Assembly: GCA_946122785.1 (NCBI GenBank)
Contig: CAMGYJ010000006.1
Location: 41,126,066 to 41,190,065, forward strand
DNA: 64,000 nucleotides
Direction: 5' to 3'
From: Linum tenue
Lineage: Eukaryota > Streptophyta > Magnoliopsida > Malpighiales > Linaceae
Shown here: positions 1-10,421 of the stretch, piece by piece
Position numbering within the stretch: position 1 is the first letter of the stretch
Layout of the letters: each line of letters begins with the position of its first letter
Program-made: the position numbers and the translations under genes
The notes under the pieces: generated by a model
What the model was told of the DNA's origin: nothing
Database searches by the model: none
Seen by the model: the letters and a program-made list of their open reading frames with translations, nothing else

Positions 1-128
1 TCTGTCGCCACATGCTCTACCCATTTAATGAGTGCTCAAAATTAGTGCAAAAAATACGATGTAATAATTGAATAAAAAAAACTAGTTCTCAAGATTATTC
101 AACTGAAATGCTGCACATGATTTATTTA
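1..128. repeat. Direct repeat copy 1 (copy 2 near 2440-2612)
   Basis: The stretch ending AACTGAAATGCTGCACATGA is repeated almost identically at about 2580-2612, and weaker similarity runs back to the starts near 1 and 2441. After the MITE, similarity resumes with AAACGACACCGC at about 537 and again near 2656. The two copies therefore flank about 2.4 kb of sequence that includes two MITEs and the candidate hairpin locus. I cannot tell whether this is a segmental duplication or a MULE subterminal repeat. Confidence 0.6.
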
Positions 129-485
129 GGGCCGTTTGGATGTGGAAATTTTAAAACGTTGAAATTTGTCTGAATTTCCATGTTTTACAAAACCAAGGAA
201 TTGACTTGTGGAAATTGAAAAAAAAACTCACGTTTGGATAAGGTTTAGTTTTGTGAGAATTGATGGTATGGAATTTGGAAAAAGAAGTAAGAAAACGTGG
301 TAATGTCAAATTACTAGGGGGAGGTGTAGTATTCTCAATTACCATGAATGTGGTAATTGAAGCCAATTTCCATGGTCCAATTTCCATACTATTTTGGCTC
401 TCCCAAACGTGGGTTTTTAACCCAATTACTGCATTATGTGGTAATTGGGTCCAATTACTGCATTACATTTCCACATCCAAACGAC
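129..485. mobile_element. MITE, PIF/Harbinger-like, TTA target duplication
   Basis: A 357-bp non-coding element begins GGGCCGTTTGGATGTGG and ends CCACATCCAAACGAC, giving terminal inverted repeats of about 17 bp with two end mismatches. It is flanked by TTA at 126-128 and 486-488. The 3-bp TTA duplication fits PIF/Harbinger-type MITEs. The paralogous stretch at 2545-2612 continues past the same TTA without the insert, which supports the boundaries. The open frames crossing it are not treated as genes. Confidence 0.8.
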
Positions 486-488
486 TTA

Positions 489-1186
489 GAGTGCTTAAAA
501 ATTGCCATCAAGTGACTATTAATGAGTGCATAAATTAAACGACACCGCAAGAGCCAACAGTCTTCTTATATACCAAACGACTCGGCATAGGAGGACTTCC
601 AGTTTCAGTTCAAGTTTCCAACACCGAGCAAATATATGGTCCCAATTGCCACTTCAGCAACTTTAACTATACATCAATTGTGACCGTGGGTCCTACTTAA
701 TTTTCAATGCAATTCAATATTAATTGGTGAGTGTATTATATTAATTTGAGTGCATCTCTCAAGTTGTTTTTTGTCGTTGTGTTATTCGAATTATGTAAAG
801 TATTATGATTGGAATTGTATATATGTGTGTGCTGCATGAAAATTTGCAACTGCATGAAAACATTTATCAGATGCAAATTTGCAACTTTTGTAATTGATCC
901 AACATCAATGCAACTCACCGTCCCACTTTCACTCCCTTGCCACATCAGCTTCCAATTCTCAAGAATTGCACCATTGGAGATGGTCTAAATAAGCAAGGTG
1001 TTGATGGTTTAGTGTATATGTTATTGATTGGTTCGTGTATTAGGGTTTGGCATTGCAAGAAGAATTCCTAATTTAGCAATCTTGCTAGTTTAGAAAAAAT
1101 TTCCTAGGTGGCATTGCAATCTTGCTAAATAATGGTGCCACCTAGGATTCCACTAAATAAGCAATGGGTTGGATTGGTTCGGGTAA
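489..1186. other. AT-rich stretch with MITE-like remnants, no gene seen
   Basis: No coding sequence is supported. The TAA-flanked end motif near 970-985 (TGGAGATGGTC followed by TAA) looks like the right end of a second element of the type at 1187-1408, but I did not find its left end. A stretch at about 998-1050 is repeated at 1411-1462, on the other side of the MITE. Confidence 0.4.
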
Positions 1187-1408
1187 GACCATCTCCATCC
1201 CTAGCAATTTCTAAACGTGGTCCCTACAGCCACATAATCATATTTAGCAATTTCAGTTAAAAGAATTGCAAACCACCTACATCCCTAAGTTTTCTTTGTA
1301 ATTTCTAAATAAGCAATTTCCTCTCCATCCCTTGCAATTGCCAATTGAGTTGCCACCTAGACTTTGCCAATTGCTAAAGGTTGGTTTAGCAATGGGATGG
1401 AGATGCTC
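1187..1408. mobile_element. MITE, PIF/Harbinger-like, TAA target duplication
   Basis: A 222-bp element has termini GACCATCTCCATCC and GGATGGAGATGCTC, which are inverted repeats with one mismatch. TAA flanks both sides (1184-1186 and 1409-1411). The interior repeats the words TTTAGCAA and GCAATT. It has no coding capacity. The CATCTCCATCC end and the 3-bp TAA duplication are typical of PIF/Harbinger-derived MITEs of plants. Confidence 0.75.
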
Positions 1409-1569
1409 TAAGGTGTTATTGTTGTAGAGTATATGGTATTGATTGGTTCGGGTTTAGGGTTTAAGGTTTAGGGTTACAATTACATGTACCAAATCTGTAG
1501 ATTAATTTTGGTAAACGAAAAAGTTAGTTAATCTACAAAGCCAGTCTAAAAGCACATCCCCATCTCCCG

Positions 1570-2400
1570 CCGTCAATTCCTAAATTTTCGTTTAATCCGA
1601 TGGTGAAAGAGCTTCAATCCTAACCGCGGCGTGTCACCCAATCAGATATCGCCGTTTTCGGAAAGTCGCATTTGCCCCTAACCAGTGCTGACGTTACCAA
1701 GGCCGAGGCAGCGGTAGGGAGTGTGATTTTCAGTAAATGGGAAGGGATGGAAAGGCAAAGTAAATTTATGAGCTCATTTATAAATTCTTTAATCAGAGAG
1801 GGAGAGACCATGCTCCGAAACCCAAGAGGCACTCATCTCCTGCTGTTGTCCGTTCCTCCTCTCAATCCCTGAAAAGACCCCTTTCTCCTATCTTCTCAAC
1901 CCCAAAAATCAACCCCATCCGCCTCTTCGTCCTCCTGTCCATGCTTTATTTTCGGGTGCAGTGGTAAAGATGAGACTGCGTATTATTTTAGATCTCAGTT
2001 CCTTTAATTATGTCATTGTTAGATCATGACTGTTAAACTAAATCCTTCGTTGTATTGTTTCTCCTTTTCTCTCCATGCAGGGTCTTTGTTAGAGGCAGGG
2101 AGGGGAGCAATGCCAATAAGTCGCCATTTGAATATCGCCCAAAGAATCATCATATGTTGTTACGATTCCATAATAGGTGTTGTGGAACCCTACGTCATAT
2201 GATGGTTCTTCTGGGCGACATTGACGTGTACTTGTTGAAACATGCTCCCAAAATATATACAAGAGGGGAAAGTTTCCATATGTATAGTATAAAAGTGGGA
2301 GGAGGGAAAGTACATTGTTTTGTTTTCCAAGATTTGTACTCTTAGTGTTTGAGATCTTAATAATATATCGGTGAGGGATATTTCACTCAATAAAAATACT
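1570..2400 (+). ncRNA. Candidate spliced non-coding transcript with a hairpin (possible MIR gene)
   Basis: A TATA-like word (TTTATAAATTC) lies near 1778-1788. A possible intron runs from a GT after about 1963 to CTCCATGCAG ending at 2080. Downstream, 2135-2218 folds into a strong hairpin and CAATAAAA near 2388-2395 could be a poly(A) signal. The open frames here are short and resemble nothing I know. This could be a miRNA precursor or only a chance inverted repeat. I do not recognise either arm as a known miRNA family. Transcript ends and intron are inferred. Confidence 0.3.
2135..2218 (+). ncRNA. 84-nt hairpin, candidate small-RNA precursor
   Basis: The left arm starts TCGCCCAAAGAATCATCATA and the right arm ends CATATGATGGTTCTTCTGGG CGA. 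Read as a reverse complement, the right arm pairs with the left over about 34 nt with one 1-nt bulge and a few mismatches, leaving a terminal loop of about 15 nt. This size and pairing suit a plant miRNA fold-back. The open frame across it is probably a by-product. I cannot compute the folding energy here. Confidence 0.35.
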
Positions 2401-2440
2401 GTAGTTTATTTCTTGATTACTGCCTCCATTTTCAGAAGTC

Positions 2441-2847
2441 CTCTGTCGGCGCATGCTCTTGTCATTTCACGCCCAAATTACATTTCATAATTTTAGTAGC
2501 CAAAATTAAGTAATTTTATAAACAAGTAAAAAATCCGATCTAATAATTCAATAAAAAAAAACGAGTGAGAAAAATAATTCAACTGAAATGTTGCACATGA
2601 TTTATTTAGGGAGCAACCTCCATATCGAATTCAATCAAATCCATCCAAACTAAATAAAACGACACCGTAGCAGGCAGTAGTCTTCTTATAGACCAAAGAG
2701 ACCCATAAATAAAACGACACACAAGTAAAACGACACCGCAGACGGCAACAGTATTCTTATAAATCAAACGACGCCGCTTCAAGCTGATACTGGCAGTCTT
2801 CACATAGTCCATTAGTCCTAATCCGAATAGGATAAGGACGTCCATCT
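2441..2847. repeat. Direct repeat copy 2 and degenerate AAACGACACCGC array
   Basis: After the second copy of the 1-128 repeat (about 2441-2612), the motif AAACGACACCGCAGACGGCA with TCTTCTTATA recurs in degraded form at about 2656, 2709, 2728 and 2763, and once at 537. It lies just beyond the 3' end of the MULE transposase gene and may be the subterminal region of that element, but I could not find its inverted partner on the right. Confidence 0.45.
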
Positions 2848-5534
2848 TCACTCCAAGTTTTCAACAATCCTTAGTTTGCTACTTCTTGTAACATGCCTCT
2901 TCTGCAAAATCGATAACGACGATTTTAGACGTACAAAATTATTGGGTGCAACTGCATAGTGTAGACACGAACAATTATATCTTATTCTTACCCTAGGTTG
3001 CTCATAATCGTCGTCATCGTCATTTTCATCATCGGATGGCCCAGACCCAGTACACGTTCTTGCATTATGATTGGTAGAACCGCACTTACTGCAATGCTTT
3101 TGCCTTCTCTTCTGTATTGTTTCCGACTGATCTTGAGTGGTGGGAGGATCAACATCGGTGTCATCGCCACCGCCACCTTCTTCCGAAACACCATCATTCG
3201 GGGCATCACCGTTTGAGGTTGGCTTCACATAGCCAACATGATGTGGGCATGGGGTCCTATAGTGGCCAAATTCACCGCAATTGCTACACTGTCGTGGTTC
3301 TCCTTTCTTCCTTTTAGATTTTTTAGCCCCCGAACCTTTAGCTTTGACTTGTAATGGATCCAACAAAATTTCATTCGCCTTCGGCCTATTAATGCCGGGT
3401 ATGTCCACGTTGCCAGTGTCCACCATGTCCAACTTTTCACATAATGATTGAATTCCCTCACGAGCAATCTTGAAGTACTCACTAGATTTTGCCCCTTTTA
3501 ACATTAGTTGTAAGCTGTGTTGTTGAATAGTACCATACCTGATTGACACAAGATTTTATACAAAGTGAGTAAAATTAATGTTCACCTAGCTTCGAACCAA
3601 TACTAAAAAAAAAAAAAAAAATTAAAAGTGATAGTCATGGCAAACCTCAATGCGAAAAGTTGCGATTCATCTAGTCTGCCCGGTTCCTCCAAGCTCTCTA
3701 GTGTCTTCGGCTTCTTTGACCATCTTCGACGTACTAGGCCTTCAGGAAGTTCCAGTATGCTCTCTTCTTTCAGTACAAAAATCATATGACGACATGGTAT
3801 TCCCATATAATTGTAGTGATTACAACTACATTCCATTGCAAAGGGTTCAACTGCGTACGTGACTTGAAAAACCTTAGCCATGCCAGACACCTTGACCTTG
3901 TACACATGCTCAATTTCCGATCGCTCTGTCTCCAACCTTATGCAACATGCCGACTTTTCAACCTCGTCTCTGAATAAGAAGAATGCGTTCTTTGTGAAAA
4001 CCGCCGCTCCACTCTTCTGAAGTGAGACTAAGACATTGCTTGTGATGGTTCGTTCTCGATGAATGGATTCAAAATCAGCATGACGCTCATTTTCCCTCAT
4101 ATCCCTAGTCCAACGATCAAAGTGAATAAAGAACTCAAGGAGATTTTTATCCTTCTCGATATAATTGGCAAGTTGAGAGTCCAGTCCTTCACATCTTGAT
4201 GTTGTACTCAAGCCTGCGAAGAACTTCGAACGCAAATATGCATACCCCCATTCATGTCTTTGGTCAAATAAATTGGAGACCCAATTGTTGTGCTGAAGGG
4301 AGCATTCCTCAACCACTGTTTTCCACTTTTCTTCGAATTCTGAAGGTTCCCAGTCAGCTGACACAAAATGCTTCCATCGGGGCAAAAAAGTAGGATGATT
4401 CTTCACATTTCTGGTTATAGTCTTGTCTATATGCCAGGAACATAGACGATGTGTTGCATCGGGAAATACTTTCTGAATAGCATTACGCATTGCTCTATCC
4501 CCATCTGTAATAACAGTCTTGGGATCTACACCGCCTAGCCTTCTCTTCAAAGCTCCCAACACCCAAATATAATTGTCCTCTCTCTCGTTAGCCAAGAAAG
4601 CACATGCAAATACGCAAGTTTGCGAATGGTGGTTGACACCTAAAAAAGTTCAAACAAAGTTAGATTATGCAAACTTCTAGGGTTATTTTAGCATGCTCGG
4701 GATAATTCTATGTGTGAAGGAAAAGTACCTGAAAAAATCACGAGAGGCATCTGGTAAATGTTCCTTTTGTAAGTAGCATCGAATGACAGTAATTCTCCAA
4801 AGCATGCATAATCAGCAACAGAAATACTATCGGCCCAGAAAATGTAATAAGCCGGTCGTCGTCATCCTTCTTTAGTTCAATAACGAAATGCTCGTCCGCG
4901 CTGCATTTAGCTTGCAGGTAGGCTAGGGCTGTTGCGGCATCACCTTCACTGATTTGTTCTTTCCTCTCTTTGTCCACATAATTATATGCATCCTTCCTCG
5001 GCCAGATTCACAATTTGAGAAGTTTTCATACCTGCAGCTCTTCTAAAATTTATCGCTGCTTTCACTGCATCACTCATACGACGTTTCCCTTTCATGTGTG
5101 TGTACATCATCAAACTGGTGCACATACCACTTCCCATCGACATTGTGTTGTTTAACACGCATCTTGGCTCTGCAGTTAAATCTGGTCTCCCCTCTTGCTT
5201 CTCTCTTTCGTTCTGTGCTCTTCATGCGCCTCTTTCCCTCGCCAGAGCATACATAGTCACGCCATATCATAACTTTGTTCTTATCACGACCAATGTCTGA
5301 TTTTCTGATGTCGAAGCCTTTGACTAACCCGTAGTCCATGTAGAAATCATAGGCTTCTTCTGTATCATCGAACTTCATTTTTTTAATATCTTCAGGCTGT
5401 AGCAATATGAGATCGGCGACATTATCTTCCTGGGTGGTGTGACTGGCTCCGGCACCAGCGTTTTCTTGGACTCCCTCCGACGTCAATACTAGGACTCCCT
5501 CCGACGTCAATGGTGAGTCTGCCCCCGACGTCAT
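2848..5534 (-). pseudogene. FAR1/FHY3-type MULE transposase, frameshifted
   Basis: This is a Mutator-superfamily transposase of the kind that gave rise to the FHY3/FAR1 proteins. The 5' exon (about 5534-4729) encodes the FAR1 DNA-binding domain (EAYDFYMDYGLVKGF, FNCRAKM, VHTHE). It then needs at least three frame changes, near 5100, 5000 and 4845, to reach FWADSISVADYACFGELL and FDATYKRNIYQMPLV. The second exon (4639-3646) is open and holds the MULE core (TVITDGDRAM, HRLCSWHI) and a SWIM finger (CSCNHYNYMGIPCRH). The last exon (3538-2848) adds two CCHC knuckles (CSNCGEFGHYRTPC and CSKCGSTNHNARTC) around an acidic linker. The introns at 4640-4728 and 3539-3645 join in frame. The chosen ATG is at 5532-5534. 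It is divergent from the Ulp1-like gene across about 560 bp. The frame breaks make it very unlikely to be active. Confidence 0.85.
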
Positions 5535-6098
5535 TGTCACGGCTGGAAATTTTGGGGAACCAAGGACGTAGATTACAAAACCCTACTGGGAATGATGGCC
5601 GAATTAATGATTCAATGGGCCACTTAATAATTATCCCCATTAATAACACGATTTTTGATATCTTATATTTTTGGTAGGAACGAGTTGCACTTTCTGTTCT
5701 TTATCTTAGTGATTTCTTTACCATTTCCACAAATAACGAAAATATTTAAAATGAAAAACCTTTCGTAGTAAAGCCAAACGCCAGCTGACTCTAGGTGTCT
5801 ACTACGTGTATGGGGAAGGATCAAATATTAATATGAGCGAATATTTACTAATAGCACTCAATTCTTTATTCAATCGAAAAAAGTATCTTTTTAATTTTAG
5901 GTTTAATAACTACCCATGTTTATCCCAAGTTCATGTACCTTAGACTAAACCCTAACTATTTTTCCGCGGGAAAAATATGGCGCCACAATTTATCCTAACC
6001 TTGTATATATAATTAACCTTCATCGGTAGAGCAGTGGTTCCATATCCTTCTTTGCCGCGATTTTGAGTACAGAGTAAAGCTTAGATTAGAGGCACAAC
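5535..6098. promoter_or_regulatory. Divergent intergenic region between the two MULE genes
   Basis: The 564 bp between the minus-strand transposase start and the plus-strand Ulp1-like start carries no gene. By position it should hold promoters for both. An AT-rich tract at 5800-5900 and TTGTATATATAATT near 6001-6014, about 90 bp before the plus-strand ATG, could serve as a TATA region. This is inferred from position. Confidence 0.4.
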
Positions 6099-7974
6099 AT
6101 GGGAAATAGGAGACTTACTCGCTCTTCGTCCAAGCTTGTGGTATGTATAATAGCTCTTTTTACCATTGAAATTCATTCTAGTTAATTTATTAATCGCAGG
6201 TTCACTGTCATTGTAGGAGACAGCCGAATTTGTGACTCCAACAAAGAAACCAAGGATACCCAAAGGAAAAGGTGTAAGCACTCCACCCACTCCTGCTTCA
6301 GTCATCGTTTTTATTTCGGACGATGAATCTGACTCTGAGGTCACACCAAAGAAGCCAAATGGAAAAAGTATTTGTCTACCTTCTGTTGACAAGGTAATAA
6401 AGGTGTCATGTTTGCCATTGAAGTGTTCTTTGCCGTTATTCCGTCATAACGAATGCATTTCAACTCGTGTTTATTTGTGGCCCCTATTCCAGGTTGTTTT
6501 GAAGTTTAAGCTACCTACCGCTATGGAATACGATGATGAGCAAATCCAGCTTGCTCACTATATATTTTTATCCCATCTGCCACCTGACGAAGTATTGGTC
6601 AAAACCTCCAACAACTCTTGTACGAGGAAGTCATTGTGGTCCTTAAGCCCTCGCTCATTCGTAGATGCTGAAGTAATCAACGGAACTCCAAAATTTTGTT
6701 TTGTTTGTCCACTATCAATGCTTTCAACGTAGAATTATTTTATAACAACTCGATAGTATCATGAAGTGTTTTTTGTCCATGTTATATTAGGTTATAACAG
6801 TGATGGCCTGCCACTTGACTCTAGAAGAGTTGTGGACAAATTCTAAGGACGGAAAAGGAGTGTGCTATCTGCCTGCTGAACTACAGGTTGTGGTCCGATT
6901 ATACTTAATGACAATTTCCTCTCACCAAAAAATTACAACACATGTTTTTTTAACGTGAATCATATTGTGTTGACAAAATTTCAATTGTGCAACTACCACA
7001 TGGGCAGGAACTAGTGATTTCATGTGGAATAACACCCAAGATGGCATTAGACCTATACCAATCAAAATTCCTTTGTCGAACCAATATGGTGAACAAGGTA
7101 AACTGTTCGTCTTAATAAGTATTACATGGTTTGCAGTTTATTTTTTTAATACGTGTTGACAATTTCCGCATATGTAGGTGTGTGTTCCGATGAGAGATAA
7201 TGCCCATTGGTACTTGGCTGTCATTAAGTTGGACAAGGAAGAAGTCCATATCTTGGATCCACAACCAAATGAAGACCGCAATTCATTTCGACTACAATCT
7301 GTTCAAACAATGGTAAATTTGTGACATTGTGCCGTTATAACGCAAAAAAATGTAAATAACTCTTTCTAAGTACAAACGTTTCTTAATTTGTACAGATGAG
7401 CTTTATGCAAGCCTTGTGGAAGATTCTCTATCGTGAACAAGGATTGTCGCCACCAAGGATTGCGGAGTTTGCGTACCCAACTCCTTCAAAGGATCAAGAA
7501 CAACTTAATCGGTAAGTATGCCCATTTTTTTGTGATATTAAACAACGACTTATCAACTTGGTTCTTATCACGCAATGCTTTTATTTTATGTAGGTCTGAC
7601 AGTGGAGTCTGGGTATGCATGTGGATGTTTGGCGCAAGCTGAGACTCCTCTTATATTTGGGTAAAGACAATTCTAATTCGCATATTAGAAAACCACAATT
7701 GATTGTTATTTTTGAATCATGCGGTAAGCACCATGTTTGTTGATGTTGATAGCCATGCACTCAAGTGAGGAGGATGCAGATCGCTTTGTACCTTGTTCGA
7801 GAGCCCATGAACTACATAAGGCATATGGTGCTCACGGAAGCAAGAAGAGTTGCACCTCAAGTTGAAGCTGCAGTGGAAGAGTACAAGACAACCCATGAAA
7901 AGAGGAAAAAGGAAAGAGAAGAGCACAAGGAAACCCAGTCAACGAGCCCAAAACAACCTGATTTTGCGTTTTAG
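6099..7974 (+). CDS. Ulp1-like (C48-family) cysteine protease carried by the MULE
   Basis: Exons join in frame: 6099-6140, 6217-6393, 6493-6672, 6791-6886, 7008-7097, 7178-7312, 7396-7511, then 7594 onward. Reading straight on gives a stop at 7640-7642 (294 aa). Splicing at the GTATGC at 7613 to 7753 gives 358 aa ending at 7974 with a charged lysine/glutamate-rich tail. The protease-like part has NAHWYLAVI (His), HILDPQP (Asp) and RSDSGVWVCMWM, where the family normally has a Cys in D-C-G. Here that codon is AGT (Ser) at 7601-7603. The N-terminal 70 residues are basic and low in complexity. Known Ulp1 proteins cut SUMO from targets; MULE-borne Ulp1-like genes such as Arabidopsis Kaonashi have no settled role. 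The reading frame is open although its partner transposase is broken. The last exon and catalytic activity are uncertain. Confidence 0.7.
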
Positions 7975-7989
7975 TTTTCAAGATGATGG

Positions 7990-8280
7990 ACAACAGTTAT
8001 GTTTTTTTTTCTCAGGATGATGGACAACCGTTTTTTATTTGGTTCGGTGAATGCTTATTATTTTTGGTTTTTATATTTGGCTTTTGGTTTGGTGAATTCT
8101 TTTTATATTTGGTTTTTGGTTTGGTTTGGTGAATGGTTTTAATATTTGGTTTTTGGTTTGGTTTTTGGTTTGGTGAATGCTTTTTATATTTGGTTTTTGG
8201 TATTGTGAATGCTTGCTATATTTGGTTTTTGGTATTGTGAATGCTTTCTATATTTGGTTTGGTTTGGTTTGTTTTTTCGT
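7990..8280 (+). repeat. TTTGG/GTGAATGC-rich minisatellite
   Basis: Directly after the Ulp1-like stop, units like TTTTATATTTGGTTTTTGG followed by TTTGGTGAATGCT repeat about six times with drift. The strand is strongly G+T biased. It is probably the 3' flank of the MULE gene that grew by slippage. No coding sequence is supported. Confidence 0.7.
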
Positions 8281-8401
8281 GGAAATGGCAAAGGGACTTC
8301 ACCAAAATTCCAGCTTCCAACTTGTGAGTGAGGTTGCGTCTGTTCAAGGCTTCAAGCCATTGTATCTTGTAGAGAGGTTTAATTGGGATCATGTATAGTT
8401 A

Positions 8402-8547
8402 AACTGATTGGCTCCCAATCGTATAATTAAATTTGCATTCATGTATAGGTAACCCAAAAGGTAAAACTGATTGGCTCCCAATCGTATAATTAAATTTGCA
8501 TTCATGTATAGGTAACCCAAAAGGTAAAACTGATTGGCTCCCAATCA
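8402..8547. repeat. 62-bp tandem repeat, about 2.4 copies
   Basis: A 62-bp unit starting AACTGATTGGCTCCCAATCG begins at 8402, 8464 and 8526. The first two copies appear identical and the third is cut short after 22 bp. Each unit contains the small inverted repeat GATTGG/CCAATC. The near identity suggests a recent duplication. Confidence 0.85.
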
Positions 8548-9567
8548 GTATGAATAATGACCAAACCCAGTACAAGGCAGATAGAAAATTCTTATGTAAT
8601 TAATTTAATGTTCCTAGGATATGGAAAGGCTTCCATGTAAAGGATTGAAAGTAGTGATTTACATTGATGAGGAGAGTGGCTTAAGTACCAACTCTTGAAC
8701 AGATTGAAGCTACAAAGTAGGAGCCACTAACCCACTAACTAAAACTAATGACGTTACTAACTAATAATAATAAAATTAATTATTTACAGAAATTGAATTT
8801 ATGCACAGCCCTTATCATTCCATTCCTTGAATTTCCACCAACGATGTTTTCACTCCCCCTTTAGTCAGAGAATTCATTGTAGTAATAAATACAATAAAAA
8901 GGCATACATAATTAATGGATTCTTTATTGTGTATAATTAAAAGGATATTTTACTATAAACGAAGCATGATAGATCCACAGGGGGATAAAAGAAGCGTGAG
9001 TCTTGATGAAAAAGGGGAAAAAAATCACCATAGATAAAAAATCATTATAATCAACCTAATTGGAACTGCTTAGAACAAAAGCGGATTAAAATCTCCCCAA
9101 ATGAAATTCATTTGCAATTTCATAGGTAGTCCCTACTTCCACTTCTATAATTTTGAGAAAACATTGCAATTTCATCAATAGTCCCCACTCGTGGGCCAAT
9201 TTCAATTGCAACCAAATTTGCACCCTTGCAATAGCTTCTCACATCATAGCAAGTGTAGGATGCAATTGCACCTCCTTGCTTAGGGATGACCATTACTGCA
9301 TCTCGTCACCTGTCTTAGGGAAATTAGCCATGGCAAATTCACAAAATACTGCATGCATAGAAAAATATTTGTCTGGATAATTAAAAAAATGGGAGACTTT
9401 CCTAGTCAGATGATGTACTGGCTCCCCTCAGTACCTGACAGTTTTGAGTGCCGGAGAAAAAGACTGGAAAAAAAAAACAACGAAGCCTTAACAAAACACA
9501 TCCAATGCTGGCCCCTTCACTGCTCCACCCCGCCCTGCACTGCTCCACCCCGCCCTGCATCAATCGA
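8548..9567. other. No gene recognised
   Basis: AT-rich sequence without a supportable coding region. A 20-bp unit (ACTGCTCCACCCCGCCCTGC) occurs twice in tandem near 9519-9558. I found no matching right-hand terminal repeat for the MULE in this stretch. Confidence 0.4.
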
Positions 9568-10421
9568 CTATAATGTAAGCCGAGGACGTTTGCTTGAGGA
9601 TGCCTCATGGGTCTCTTCAAGCTCCGTATGCCGAAGGTCATAAAAAGTATTGGTCACTTCGACGATACGGTAGACTGGCAAATAGGCGGAATGGTCCTCC
9701 CTAGCATAAACCCCCATATCCATCCCAACCCTTCCAAGAAAGGTGGTCAAGAAGGTGGCATATGGAAAGGCAGTGTACCAGTTTTCCCCTCTAGGAGCAG
9801 CCTCAACCATGTTCACGCACATGAGAGATGCGAGGTTAAGAGGAACACCTCTTTGAGCTTGCACAAGGATAAACAGGTCAAGTTTACGAATTATCGAATG
9901 ACCACTGTACCTTGGCATGAAGCAGTTGACGATCATCCAATGGAGGAATCGAAGAGGATCTGGGAGGAAAGAAGCCTGGATGCGCCCATTCGTCAGTTTC
10001 CCCAGTTCAACTTCGAACTCAAAATCGTACAGCCGCCGAAGATCGCTTCTGCTATCAATGTGGTGTCCTGCGGCGGGGAGATCGAGGATCTCAGCAAACT
10101 GATGAGGCCGGAAGCAGACTCTATAACCCAGGAAGTCGACACGAGATGAGAATCGGAGGGACCAGACAACTCTAAATTGTGGTAGAACTTCCTCACCACA
10201 TGCGGGCAGTAACTGGTGCTTCCTCGACTCCGGAGATCGAAGAACTTTTCCCAGCCAAGATTTTTAATTAACTTCTTCACTTCTTGAGGGAAAGGACTCA
10301 GGTGGATGAACTCGTACTCGGCCACAATAGATGTCTTGCTCGTGAATGAAAGATAGTCCGCGAGACTTGTGGTGGATCGGCAGTCGTCGTTTGATAGAGT
10401 TAGAATGCCCATGTTTGCCAT
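9568..10421 (-). pseudogene. Putative plant transposon protein (PF20167-like), frameshifted
   Basis: Starting at ATG 10419-10421 the frame reads SLADYLSFTSKTSIVAEYEF, then EVKKLIKNLGWEKFFDLRSR and CPHVVRKFYHNL. One single-base frame change near 10176 then gives HQFAEILDLPAAGH, YDFEFEVELGKLTNGRIQAS, DPLRFLHWMIVNCFMPRYSG and RKLDLFILVQAQRGVPLNLA, ending at a stop near 9568 after SSSKRPRLTL. The order LGWEKFF, VVRKFYHNL, LHWMIVNCF and DLFIL matches the conserved 'putative plant transposon protein' domain usually found in plant retroelement relics. I see no terminal repeats around it. Function is unknown. Confidence 0.65.

Noticed and set aside
1448..1478. Telomere-like GGTTTAGGGTTTAAGGTTTAGGG words
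   Set aside because: Only three to four imperfect units; more likely chance or a telo-box-like word than interstitial telomere. The same holds for CCCTAAACC-like words at 11680-11760.
5070..5534. FAR1-domain exon as a complete small protein
   Set aside because: The stop after 150 codons results from a frameshift; the downstream transposase blocks continue in other frames.
9402..9641. Frames around the ACTGCTCCACCCCGCCCTGC duplication
   Set aside because: They only translate a 20-bp tandem repeat; no family resemblance.
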